Below the pieces are notes generated by a model. The model was given only the letters and a program-made list of their open reading frames with translations, did not search any database and had not been told where the DNA came from. A DNA stretch of 64,000 bases from positions 1 through 64,000 of the forward strand of contig JBBART010000004.1 of the NCBI GenBank assembly GCA_040399685.1. The letters are read 5' to 3'. Shown piece after piece: positions 51,792 through 60,468 of this stretch; position 1 is the first letter of the stretch; every line of letters starts with the position of its first letter. The stretch comes from CAIQQQ01 sp040399685 (GTDB lineage: Bacteria > Pseudomonadota > Alphaproteobacteria > Acetobacterales > Acetobacteraceae). The translations under genes and the position numbers were made by a program.

Positions 51792-53027
51792 ATGGTGGAC
51801 TTAGTTCAGATTGGAGATGTATCGCGCCGTTCTGATATCCTCTCGATTCGGCATACCGCGCGTCGACCGGTACCTTGGCTGCACGTGCGGCCTGCCGTGG
51901 CAGTCGCCCAGTGTGCGGCCGATGTTCTGGCTTTTCTGTTGGCAATTGCCCTGGCTGAGCTCGTTTCTGAGGGCGTCGTGGCTTTGATTGATCCGGATGT
52001 GAAGGTAGCTGTTTTCCATCGCCTTACTGCGGCTGTGGTTGCTGAAATTGCAGCTCTGGCGATTGGAATGTTGTTTTTGCTTGGGGTGCGGGGCCATTAC
52101 CAGCGTCGCATGCCTTTGTTTTCCGGGCTTTCCGATCTGTTGGCATGTGGCGGCATTGGCTTGCTGCTGAGTGCGATGCTCCAGTTTACGTCTGGTGCGC
52201 CGGATGTGTGGCTGCTGGTGGGCGTTGCCTGCACCTTATTTCCGATGTCCGCTGTCTCGCTTCGGTGGTTGTCGCGCATCATCCTGGCCTGCGTGGGGCA
52301 GTGGCGGATTCCGCTCGGGGGGGCGGGTGCAGGGCAGGTTTCCCATCAATCCGGCGTGGCTCTGAGAGCGTTTCAGAAACTCGGATCTGCAATCGTCTGG
52401 CGCCGGCTTGTGCGGCCGACCTGGCGCGATGCGAAGGCCACATCCGATGTCTTGACGGCTGGGGTGCTGCTCCTGGTGCTTGTGCCTGTGTTTGCGGTCA
52501 TTGCCGTGTTGGTGAAGTGCGATGGGGGGCCGATCTTTTACGCGCACACCCGCATTGGTGCTGGTGGGCGGCGCTTTGGCTGCATGAAGTTTCGGTCGAT
52601 GTCGCAGGATTCAGATGCGATTCTCGCCCGTATTTTGCGGGATGACCCAGAGCGAGCGCAGGAGTGGGCCGCGACCCAGAAACTACGCGATGACCCGCGG
52701 GTCACCCGCATCGGCGCCTTGCTGCGCAAGACCAGCCTGGATGAAATTCCACAACTGTTGAATGTTTTGCTGCTTGATATGAGCCTGGTTGGTCCGCGGC
52801 CGATAGTAGAAAAAGAGATGACCCATTACGGATTAAATATTGAGTATTATTTAAAAGTAAGGCCGGGAATTACAGGGTTATGGCAAGTGAGTGGTCGAAG
52901 TGATACAACGTATGCACAGCGGGTTCAGCTTGATAGCTGGTATGTCAATAACTGGACGCCCTGGGAAGATTTTCTAATTATATGTAAAACAGTCCCGGCA
53001 GTGCTGAACCGTCGTGGTGCAGTGTGA
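51792..53027 (+). CDS. Undecaprenyl-phosphate sugar phosphotransferase (WbaP/AceA/GumD-type)
   Basis: 411 residues. Four or five membrane segments occupy residues 35-165. The catalytic domain begins near 205 with its re-entrant helix (LTAGVLLLVLVPVFAVIAVLV), then CMKFRSM, the LRKTSLDEIPQLLNVL site (Asp-Glu at 317-318), LVGPRP and RPGITGLWQVSGRS. It loads the first hexose-1-phosphate on undecaprenyl phosphate. Only about 40 residues separate the two parts, whereas most WbaP-type enzymes (about 460-490 aa) have a soluble domain of roughly 100 residues there. DNA for residues 337-356 is only about a quarter GC. AceA of acetan synthesis is a likely relative. Confidence 0.88.
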   Translation: MVDLVQIGDVSRRSDILSIRHTARRPVPWLHVRPAVAVAQCAADVLAFLLAIALAELVSEGVVALIDPDVKVAVFHRLTAAVVAEIAALAIGMLFLLGVRGHYQRRMPLFSGLSDLLACGGIGLLLSAMLQFTSGAPDVWLLVGVACTLFPMSAVSLRWLSRIILACVGQWRIPLGGAGAGQVSHQSGVALRAFQKLGSAIVWRRLVRPTWRDAKATSDVLTAGVLLLVLVPVFAVIAVLVKCDGGPIFYAHTRIGAGGRRFGCMKFRSMSQDSDAILARILRDDPERAQEWAATQKLRDDPRVTRIGALLRKTSLDEIPQLLNVLLLDMSLVGPRPIVEKEMTHYGLNIEYYLKVRPGITGLWQVSGRSDTTYAQRVQLDSWYVNNWTPWEDFLIICKTVPAVLNRRGAV

Positions 53028-53057
53028 TGGGTTTGTTTCAACGGGAAGAGCATTGAT

Positions 53058-54383
53058 ATGATCCGTCTCCCTTGGATCGACGCGTGCGCGTGGCCTCGCT
53101 TTCTGGGCCGGCGCGCTATGGATGCCGGATCAGACCCGGGATCGCTGCACCGAGAACCGACACTGGTAGCCCCGGCTGAAGCCTTTACACCAACGCAGCC
53201 AAAGCCAGGCCGGCGTCAGGTCATGGGGCGCAACATCGAACTCCAGCGCATCGTGCAGGCGCTGCGCGAGGAAAAGGCGCACGTTGTGCTGTATTCAGAG
53301 CGTGGACGCGGCAAGACGTCGTTGTCCAATCTGATCGTCCAGTCCTTGCGCCATAGCGGCGTGATCGTTGCCCGCCACACCTGCGAGGCCGAAAGCTCGT
53401 TTGACAGCATCATGCGGGGCTTGATGCGTGATGTGCCGCAGGCCCTGCTGGTCAAGCAGCCAGAGGGCGACCGGGAGGAAGGCTGCGAGGGCGCGCTGAC
53501 CGCTGGGGATATTCGACCGCGTGACGTGGTCTCCCTGCTGACCCATTTGACGTGCCCGGTTCTGGTCTGCGTTGTTGACGAGTTTGACCGCGTGGCGGAC
53601 GTGACGACCCGCGCCCGGCTGGCTGACACCATCAAGCAATTGTCCGATCGCGCAATTCCGCTTTCTTTCCTGGTCGTCGGTGTGTCGGACAATCTTGACC
53701 AAATCCTGGGTCAACATCCGTCAATTCAGCGCAACCTCGTCGCGGTGCACTTGCCGTTGCTGACGGATGCCGAGATCGGCAGGATTTTGCTCGATGGCGG
53801 CGCGCAGGCGGGGTTTCATTTTTCCGCGGCCTGCGTGGCGTGCGTAACGGCCTTGGCAAGGGGAAACCCCTATATGGTCCAACTGCTCGGCCTGCGTCTC
53901 GTCCAGGCCGCAACGTGGCACGGCGCGCACGCTGTGGGCGATGAGGACGTGGTCTCTGCCATCGCACAGATGGTGCTGGAAGCAGCGCCCCATGATGCGG
54001 CCGCGTATGACGAACTGACGGCCGGCGGTCGGGATGCGGAGATGGTGGACCTGTTGGTGCACCTTGCGATGGCCGAGCAGGACCGCTGGGGCCGGCTGCG
54101 CGCGGTCCCGGAGCCGGCGGGTGAGGTGGCCATCGATGGATGGAAGGTGTCCGATCGGATGTGGCGGCGGATTGCGGCATCCGGCGTGTTGCGCGCCATC
54201 GGATCGTGTTCTGGTCAGTATGTTTTCGAAACACGCAGTTTCATGCACCACCTGCTGTTGCTGGCCGAGCAGAGGCGCGCGACGTGCGCGGCGCGGCCCG
54301 CCCATGACGAAACCTTGATTGCCGCGGAGCGCGCAGTGTCTGGCGGCACCACCCGCTTTCATCGGTTGGCATGGCGCGCGTGA
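53058..54383 (+). CDS. AAA ATPase, ORC/Cdc6-like, in the polysaccharide operon
   Basis: 441 residues. After a 55-residue leader comes an AAA module: Walker A SERGRGKTSLSNL (GRGKTS at 83-88) and Walker B VLVCVVDEFDRV (DEFD at 174-177), with sensor-like SFLVVGVSDNLDQILG and IQRNLVAVHLPLLTDAEI. It is close to ORC/Cdc6-type ATPases seen in phage and plasmid proteins, but no DNA-binding region is obvious. It lies between the initiating transferase and the co-polymerase whose own ATPase site is destroyed. A role in polysaccharide assembly or its regulation is inferred from position only. Confidence 0.75.
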   Translation: MIRLPWIDACAWPRFLGRRAMDAGSDPGSLHREPTLVAPAEAFTPTQPKPGRRQVMGRNIELQRIVQALREEKAHVVLYSERGRGKTSLSNLIVQSLRHSGVIVARHTCEAESSFDSIMRGLMRDVPQALLVKQPEGDREEGCEGALTAGDIRPRDVVSLLTHLTCPVLVCVVDEFDRVADVTTRARLADTIKQLSDRAIPLSFLVVGVSDNLDQILGQHPSIQRNLVAVHLPLLTDAEIGRILLDGGAQAGFHFSAACVACVTALARGNPYMVQLLGLRLVQAATWHGAHAVGDEDVVSAIAQMVLEAAPHDAAAYDELTAGGRDAEMVDLLVHLAMAEQDRWGRLRAVPEPAGEVAIDGWKVSDRMWRRIAASGVLRAIGSCSGQYVFETRSFMHHLLLLAEQRRATCAARPAHDETLIAAERAVSGGTTRFHRLAWRA

Positions 54384-54428
54384 TGCGCCGTGCCGCCTGT
54401 CAGAATCATCGTGCTGGAAACATATAAA

Positions 54429-56528
54429 ATGGACGCTGCCAAGCAGCCTGTGCCGTTCGCATTGCCCGAGCCGCAAGGAATACCGATTGCCCGCATTCTC
54501 CGGACGTTGCGGCGGCACGCGCTGTTGATCGGCGCGTTGGCCGTGGTTGGCAGCGTTGGCGCCTATGCGTTGGCGCGCACGATGCCCAAGCGTTACACCG
54601 CGAGCAGTCTGATCGCCGTCGAAGGGGATCGCTTCGCCATTCCGGAATTGCAGGGCGCCCTGCGGGCTGACAGCGCATCGGACCCCATGCCGTTCGTGCG
54701 GACGGAGATGCAGGCCCTCGCTTCGCGGGATCTGATGCAGGCCGTGGTCGACCGGCTGCATCTTGTCGACAATCCGGAGTTCAACTCAGATCTTCGTATG
54801 CCGACGCTGATGCAGAAGATGAAGGCTGCTTTTCAATCTTTGCTGCCCGATTCAGTGGAGATGCGGTCTCAATTGGGCCCGAACGACGGTGTTGTCAGAG
54901 CGGCGCTGGACAAGTTGACGATCTTTCAGGACAACCGCAGCCTGGCGATCGAGGTGTCGTTCACGTCTGAAGATCCACAGCTTTCTTCCGATGCCGTGAC
55001 TGTTTTGATCGACGAATACATCGCCGCGAAAGGGCGCCGTCGGACGGCTGCGAACCTGGGCGCGAATCAGGCCATGCTGGCCCGTATTGAGCAGGTGCGC
55101 CTCGACGTGGCGACCATCGAGAAGGAGATGCTGGACCTGCGCAGCAGCAACGAGATAGTGCTGTTGCGCGCCGGCAGTATTGGCCAGCAGCAGATTGAGG
55201 AACTGGCCACCGCGGCGGCCCGGGCGTCTGTGGAACGTTCGCAGCTTGAGATGGCGTATGAGCGCACGACCAGTCAGGTCGAGCTGGGGGCGTCGGATGC
55301 CCTGGCCAGTGTGTTGACGTCACCGACCATCGTGCAGATGCGCGAGCAGGAGGCGGCGGGTGTCAAGCGGGTGGCCGAGTTGCTGTCGCATTACGGCGCC
55401 AGTTATCCGGGCGTGCGCAGCGCTGAAGCTGAGCTTGCCTCCATTCGTTCGCAGATTGTGGGGGAAACCCGGCGTATTGTGTCGTCCCTCGGCACCCAGT
55501 TGCGGGTGGCGCAGGCGCATGAGGCGGAGGTGGCGCAGCAACTGGACGACGCCCGCAAGATTGCGGTGAAAAGCGAGAACGCGCGGGCGCGGCTGGAGCA
55601 ACTGCAACAGGAGGTCACGTCCCGCCGGGGGCTTTATCAGACGTTGCTGGAGCGGGCGCAGCAGACGGTCAATCGCCCGGCGGACGTTCAGACGCCGGAT
55701 GTTCATGTCATGACCACGGCCACGCCGCCGGGGGCGCCGTCCAGCCCGAACATGAAGCTTGCCGGCGGTCTTGGCGGTGTCGCGGGGGCGATTTTGGGAT
55801 GCCTGTTCGCCCTCGGGCGGTTGCGCATCCTGGGCCGCACGATGGCGCGCGGGGAACTGGCTGCCAACACCGGGGTGTCGGTTGTGGCGGCCTTTCCGGA
55901 TGGGTTTCGCGGCCGTGGGAAGGACACCCTGCCGCGACGGGTTCTGGTGGCGCCGCGTGGGTCGGAGGCGCAGGCCATGCGGGCCTTGCGCAATCGGATT
56001 CGCCGGCTTGGCCGCGCTGCCACGCCGCGCCTGGTGATGGTGACATCGCTTGCCGATCGTGACGACGGGCTGCAGATCGCATCGGCCTTGGCCCGCGTGG
56101 TGGCCGGCGACGGGGAGCGGGTGTTGCTGCTCGATGCGAACCTGCGCAACCCTGGGGTTTTGAAGCTGCTGGGCGCACCGGCCGGCGATTTTGTGGCCGA
56201 CGCTGCCGATTGGCGTGACCAGGTGGTCGCAGATGCCGATACCTGGCTGGATATACTGGCCTTCAAGCAATCCCCCGCCGATGCGTTGGAGCGTTTGTCC
56301 AGCACGGTGTTTCAAAACGTCCTGGTGGAGGCGGCCGCGCAATATGACCTGGTGGTGCTGGTGGCGCCGTCAGCTTCCTCGCAGGAGGCCCAGGCGCTGG
56401 CCCAGCGGGTGGATGCGGTGCTGTTGGTGGTGGATGACGAGCCAGCACGTGAGGCGGCCCAGCAAACCACGGACAGGCTCGGGCTGTTGTCCCGGCGCAG
56501 CCTTGGGTTGGTGATGGTGGGAAGCTGA
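54429..56528 (+). CDS. Wzc/GumC-like polysaccharide co-polymerase with inactive ATPase domain
   Basis: 699 residues from ATG 54429; GTG 54390 would add 13. Wzz domain: N-terminal membrane helix at about 31-50, long periplasmic coiled-coil region (about 200-430), and a second membrane helix (LAGGLGGVAGAILGCLFAL). The cytoplasmic part is BY-kinase-shaped, but Walker A reads VTSLADRDDGLQ instead of a GKS/T loop. Walker A' (LLLDANLRNP) remains. Walker B (YDLVVLVAPSA) has no Asp. No Tyr cluster closes the C-terminus. It should set chain length without being a kinase. Confidence 0.87.
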   Translation: MDAAKQPVPFALPEPQGIPIARILRTLRRHALLIGALAVVGSVGAYALARTMPKRYTASSLIAVEGDRFAIPELQGALRADSASDPMPFVRTEMQALASRDLMQAVVDRLHLVDNPEFNSDLRMPTLMQKMKAAFQSLLPDSVEMRSQLGPNDGVVRAALDKLTIFQDNRSLAIEVSFTSEDPQLSSDAVTVLIDEYIAAKGRRRTAANLGANQAMLARIEQVRLDVATIEKEMLDLRSSNEIVLLRAGSIGQQQIEELATAAARASVERSQLEMAYERTTSQVELGASDALASVLTSPTIVQMREQEAAGVKRVAELLSHYGASYPGVRSAEAELASIRSQIVGETRRIVSSLGTQLRVAQAHEAEVAQQLDDARKIAVKSENARARLEQLQQEVTSRRGLYQTLLERAQQTVNRPADVQTPDVHVMTTATPPGAPSSPNMKLAGGLGGVAGAILGCLFALGRLRILGRTMARGELAANTGVSVVAAFPDGFRGRGKDTLPRRVLVAPRGSEAQAMRALRNRIRRLGRAATPRLVMVTSLADRDDGLQIASALARVVAGDGERVLLLDANLRNPGVLKLLGAPAGDFVADAADWRDQVVADADTWLDILAFKQSPADALERLSSTVFQNVLVEAAAQYDLVVLVAPSASSQEAQALAQRVDAVLLVVDDEPAREAAQQTTDRLGLLSRRSLGLVMVGS

Positions 56529-57688
56529 TGACAGGCATGTTGATCGTCACGGCCTGTGTGCTGCTTTTCCTCGCGGCGCATCCGTTCACCACCTATCAGT
56601 TGAGTTTGCGCGCACTGGAACGCTGGCGGCCACGCCCGACCGGCGACGGCGTTCCCGGTGCGGTTCCACAGTCGGTGGCGCTGTGCGTCTGCGCGTATAA
56701 CGAGGAGCGGGTTATTCGGTCCAAGATCGAGAACATGATTGCGTTGCGCGCAACTCTGCCCGGGCTTGAGTTGTTGGTTTATGTCGATGGATCGAGTGAC
56801 CGCACGGCGGCGATTGTGCGGGAATATGGCGATCGGGTACGGCTCGTCGCGTCTGCCGATCGGTTGGGCAAAACCCATGGCATGAACACGCTGGTGGGGA
56901 TGACGAAGGCCGATATCGTGGTGTTCAGCGATGCCAACGTGGTTTTCGCGCCGGATGCGGTGCCACGGTTGGTGGAGGCGTTCGCCGACCCTGGTGTGGG
57001 CTGTGTGTGCGGGCATCTGGTCTATTCAGGGGCGGCGGCGAGCGGCACGGCGGCCACCGGGTCGTTGTATTGGCGGATTGAGGAGATGATCAAGACGTAT
57101 GAAAGTGCCACCGGGTCGGTGATGGGGGCGGATGGGTCTATATTTGCGCTGCGGCGTTCGCTGCATGTGCCGCCGCCGCCAGACCTGATCGACGACATGT
57201 TCGTCTCGTTTTCTATTTTGTGTGCTGGGCACCGGATTGTCCGGGTTGACGATGCCTTCGCGTATGAGGAGGCCGTCTCGCGCCCCGGCGAGGACTATCG
57301 CCGCAGGGTGCGGATTTCGTGCCAGGCCTTCAATGTGCACCGGGTGCTGCGGTCGCGCCTGCGGCGGATGCCGTGGTTGGATCGATACAAGTATGTGTCG
57401 CACAAGTTGCTGCGCTGGTTGACGATCTTTCTGCTGGCGGGCGCTGCCGTCTCCGCGGAGGCGGCGCTGGCGGTGATGTTCGATTGGCGCGTGTGGCTGG
57501 GTGTGCCGGTGGCGGCGGTGCTGGGCGCACTGGCGGTGGCGGTTGCGCCAACCGGGCCATTGGCCACGCTGCGCGATGCGATGGGCGCGTTCGTGGCGGC
57601 CGGGGTGGGCGTGCTTCAGTCGTTGCAGGGCCAGCGGTTTCAAACCTGGGTGCCGCCCGCGTCCTCGCGCGACGTGCCGGCGGAGTGA
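56528..57688 (+). CDS. Membrane-anchored glycosyltransferase family 2
   Basis: 386 residues, one-base overlap with the co-polymerase gene. An N-terminal membrane anchor (MLIVTACVLLFLAAH) is followed by a GT-A domain (ALCVCAYNEERVIRSKIENMI, YVDGSSDRT, VFSDANVVF as the DxD-like site, and the acceptor-site GADGSIFALRR). Two or three C-terminal membrane segments follow. QxxRW of processive synthases is not seen, so it is likely to add a single sugar. Confidence 0.85.
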   Translation: MTGMLIVTACVLLFLAAHPFTTYQLSLRALERWRPRPTGDGVPGAVPQSVALCVCAYNEERVIRSKIENMIALRATLPGLELLVYVDGSSDRTAAIVREYGDRVRLVASADRLGKTHGMNTLVGMTKADIVVFSDANVVFAPDAVPRLVEAFADPGVGCVCGHLVYSGAAASGTAATGSLYWRIEEMIKTYESATGSVMGADGSIFALRRSLHVPPPPDLIDDMFVSFSILCAGHRIVRVDDAFAYEEAVSRPGEDYRRRVRISCQAFNVHRVLRSRLRRMPWLDRYKYVSHKLLRWLTIFLLAGAAVSAEAALAVMFDWRVWLGVPVAAVLGALAVAVAPTGPLATLRDAMGAFVAAGVGVLQSLQGQRFQTWVPPASSRDVPAE

Positions 57689-57693
57689 AGGCG

Positions 57694-58893
57694 ATGCAGG
57701 TGGCGCTGATTGATCCGTCGCTGTTCACCTTGCCGTATGACAAGGCGCTGGCGCAGGGCCTGGAGCAGGCGGGGCATCGCGTGTCCTTGTTCGGCCGAAG
57801 GCCGGGCCGGCTGGACAGCGACCCACGTGGCGTGGATCTGGTGGCGCATTTCTACCCCGTCGCCAACCTGGCTCTGGCGCAGCGCCTGCCCAAGGCGCTG
57901 CGGCTTGGGCTGAAGGGGGGGGATCACGCCGTGTCCATGCTGCGGTTGCTGCGCACCCTCCGCCGCCTGCGTCCGCACGTGATTCATTTTCAGTGGCTTA
58001 ACCTTCCAATGGTTGATCGGCGGTTTCTGGCTGCGTTGCGGCGGATCGCACCCTTGCTGCTGACCGTGCATGACACCAATCCGTTCAACGGCGATCCGTC
58101 CTCTGCCTTGCAGCAGCGTGATTTTTTCGAATGCCTGGCCGGGTTCGATCGGCTGGTCGTGCATACCGAGCAGGGCAGGGACCGGATGCTGGCCGCCGGG
58201 TTGCCGGCGCACAGGCTGGCGGTGTTGCCGCATGGCCTGCTGCTCGATGCCCCTGCGGCGCCCACGCCGGACCAGATGGATGGGCGCATCACGTTCCTGC
58301 TGTTTGGAAAGGTGAAGCCGTACAAGGGCCTTGATGTGCTGATCGAGGCGTTCGCAAGCCTGCCGCCCGGATTGCGCGGCCAGGCGCGGATTCGGGTGGT
58401 CGGCAAGCCCTATATGGATGTGGCCCCCCTTGTGGCGCGGGCTGAGGCACTTGGAATGGCCCGACATCTGGAGATCGAGCCACGGTTTATCGAGGACCGT
58501 GAAATCCCGTCCCTGTTCGGCCCCGGCGTGGTGGCGGCGTTTCCCTATCGCGAAATCGAGGCCAGCGGTGTGCTGTCGATCGCGCTGGCGCATGGCCGGC
58601 CGATCATCGCCTCAGCGCTTGGAAACTTTGCCGAGGCGCTGACAGATGGGGTGCAGGGCCATCTTGTGCCGCCCGGCGAGGTTGAGTCGCTCGGACGGGC
58701 CATGACGCACATGCTCGCGGACCGGAACTTCGCGGCGCAGTGCGCGGTTCAATCGCGCCTCGCGTTCGATCGCATCCCGCGGTGGGGCGATATTGGCCGC
58801 CAGACTGCGGCGGTCTATCTGGCGGCGATGGCGGGCAGGCGTCACGGGGTCATGCGTGTTGCGGTTCCGGCTCAAGCGTCGCGATGGATATGA
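57694..58893 (+). CDS. Glycosyltransferase family 4
   Basis: 399 residues from ATG 57694, 6 bp after the upstream stop. GT-B features: N-terminal MQVALIDPSLFTLPYDKALA, the central FLLFGKVKPYKGLDVLIEAF and the nucleotide-sugar site (FPYREIEASGVLSIALAHGRPIIAS), where the E-x7-E pattern is partly kept. It transfers a sugar from a nucleotide donor. Its last 44 bp overlap the end of the polymerase gene on the other strand. Confidence 0.85.
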   Translation: MQVALIDPSLFTLPYDKALAQGLEQAGHRVSLFGRRPGRLDSDPRGVDLVAHFYPVANLALAQRLPKALRLGLKGGDHAVSMLRLLRTLRRLRPHVIHFQWLNLPMVDRRFLAALRRIAPLLLTVHDTNPFNGDPSSALQQRDFFECLAGFDRLVVHTEQGRDRMLAAGLPAHRLAVLPHGLLLDAPAAPTPDQMDGRITFLLFGKVKPYKGLDVLIEAFASLPPGLRGQARIRVVGKPYMDVAPLVARAEALGMARHLEIEPRFIEDREIPSLFGPGVVAAFPYREIEASGVLSIALAHGRPIIASALGNFAEALTDGVQGHLVPPGEVESLGRAMTHMLADRNFAAQCAVQSRLAFDRIPRWGDIGRQTAAVYLAAMAGRRHGVMRVAVPAQASRWI

Positions 58894-60052
58894 TCAGCAG
58901 GATGGGAAACAGCACCGGCGGGAATTGCTGATAGCCGCCGGTGAACAGCAGCAGCACCAGGGCCGGCAACATCAGCGTGCGCTGCACCATGGATTTTCTG
59001 CCCAGGCAGAGTGTTGCGAGATACATCAGCAGTGCTGGCAGGCCTAGATCGACGGCGATTTTCACCGGTGTGTTGACGTCGTATTCATACGGCAACGTCA
59101 AATGCTCGCTGACACCTGCGCCGAGGCCGAACAGGGCGGCCATCGGTTCGCGTGAGAGCACACCGGTCAACACCCAGTATGGAGTGATGAAGCGAAGGTG
59201 GCCGCTGGTGCTGGGGCGTGTGATTTCGTTCAATCGTTCCGACAGGGCGGTGGCGAGGTCGGGCGCGAGGAAGGATACCGCTACAATCAGGGCGGCTGCG
59301 ACAAGGATCGTCGTAATGGCGAGAGCGATGCCGCGCTTGCCCATGCTGAGGACGGCGCTGGCGATGAAGGCGATCAGCACCAGCCAGCCGGTGCCGGAGG
59401 CCGAGATGAACAGTCCGGCGGCGAACAGCGCCAGATAGCGCATGCGGCGTTGCACAAGAATTTCGATTGCCACGCCGAGCGCCATGAACTGCGAGAAGAT
59501 TGAGGGTTCAAGCAGGAAAAACCCGTTCGATTTGAATAGGGAGCCCATGCCAAGGGGAATAACCTGGTTGTACCCCTCCTCGAACAGCATTGCGGCTGGG
59601 AGCAGCCCGCGAAATGCGAACAAGCGCAGTCCGGCGAACTGGGCTGCAAACTGCAGCAGGCCGGCCACCCCGACCAGCGCGATGCAATTGGTGACGACGG
59701 CGAAGAAACGTCGTTCCGGCACGCGGGTGGCGAAGGACAGTGTGGCAAAGCTGGTCAACACCAGAAACTGCGCCAATGACTGCGCACTTGGAGGGGCAGC
59801 GAAGCTGGTGGTTGTGGTCGCATGATAAATCAGCCCGCAGATCGCCCAGAAACACAGTGCCGTGAACATGAACAACCGTGTGGTGTTGAACGACAGCGCC
59901 CCGCTTGCCACGCCATACATAGCCGCGAGCAACCCAATCGGGCCAACGATGTTGATGCTCTTCGCGCCGGCCGGAATCCCGAATCGTTGCAGGAACAATG
60001 CTGCCCCCAGGATGGTGAACGTGAAGCCAAGCACTCTGCGCGTGGCGGTCAA
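58850..60052 (-). CDS. O-antigen ligase/polymerase family membrane protein (Wzy-like)
   Basis: 400 residues from TTG 60052, whose TTGA overlaps the stop of the Cys-rich gene; no ATG exists near the N-terminus, so the exact start is uncertain (the frame continues to 60166). Ten or more hydrophobic segments and a larger periplasmic loop (after FAFRGLLPAAM, residues about 145-175) fit Wzy or WaaL. Being the only such gene in a locus with Wzx and a co-polymerase, it is probably the polymerase. It runs opposite to its neighbours. Confidence 0.78.
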   Translation of the reverse strand: MTATRRVLGFTFTILGAALFLQRFGIPAGAKSINIVGPIGLLAAMYGVASGALSFNTTRLFMFTALCFWAICGLIYHATTTTSFAAPPSAQSLAQFLVLTSFATLSFATRVPERRFFAVVTNCIALVGVAGLLQFAAQFAGLRLFAFRGLLPAAMLFEEGYNQVIPLGMGSLFKSNGFFLLEPSIFSQFMALGVAIEILVQRRMRYLALFAAGLFISASGTGWLVLIAFIASAVLSMGKRGIALAITTILVAAALIVAVSFLAPDLATALSERLNEITRPSTSGHLRFITPYWVLTGVLSREPMAALFGLGAGVSEHLTLPYEYDVNTPVKIAVDLGLPALLMYLATLCLGRKSMVQRTLMLPALVLLLFTGGYQQFPPVLFPILLIISIATLEPEPQHA

Positions 60053-60312
60053 GGATAGAGAGCTTTGACGGCCCGACGGCACCCGAGCGACAGGCTGGAT
60101 TTGTAGGGTTTCAGGCAGATGGCCTGACTTCTGGCGGCCAGCGGCGTTTCGGAGATTGACGGGCAAAAGCGTATAATCTCGGCCGCGCAGGTTTTCCCCA
60201 ACGGGCGCGCGGCGGCGCGCGGGGCCGGCTCACCAAGGGCAGAATGGCCAAAGCCAATGAGCGCCATAAAGGAGCACACGGCAAAAAAGCTGTTTCGCGA
60301 CGTGGCAATCAT
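60049..60312 (-). CDS. Small secreted Cys-rich protein (GLG1-type Cys repeat)
   Basis: 87 residues; AAGGAA lies 10 bases before ATG 60312. A signal peptide ends near residue 28 (SALG/EP). The mature part has four cysteines, C42-x7-C50-x15-C66-x11-C78, in the frame TCAAEIIRFCPSI and AICLKPYKSSLSLGC, as in the cysteine-rich repeat of GLG1-like proteins. Two disulfides are likely in the periplasm. TTGA overlap couples it to the polymerase gene, so a role in polysaccharide assembly is plausible but unproved. Confidence 0.62.
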   Translation of the reverse strand: MIATSRNSFFAVCSFMALIGFGHSALGEPAPRAAARPLGKTCAAEIIRFCPSISETPLAARSQAICLKPYKSSLSLGCRRAVKALYP

Positions 60313-60424
60313 CGCCTTAAATTCCTTTCATTACGATATTCGGCGTTTTTCTGTCGGAAATCCTAATTTTGGGGGTGACATACTTCCAACAAGCCATTGT
60401 ATTTAGCCGAAGCACGGCATCGTC

Positions 60425-60436
60425 TGTCTGCAGACA
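60425..60436. promoter_or_regulatory. 12-bp palindrome ahead of the beta-barrel gene
   Basis: TGTCTGCAGACA is fully self-complementary and lies 33 bp before ATG 60469, in the divergent gap shared with the Cys-rich gene. It may be a regulator site for the export genes. Confidence 0.35.
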
Positions 60437-60468
60437 ACAGAACGTACGTGGAGCCGCGGAAGAACAGC

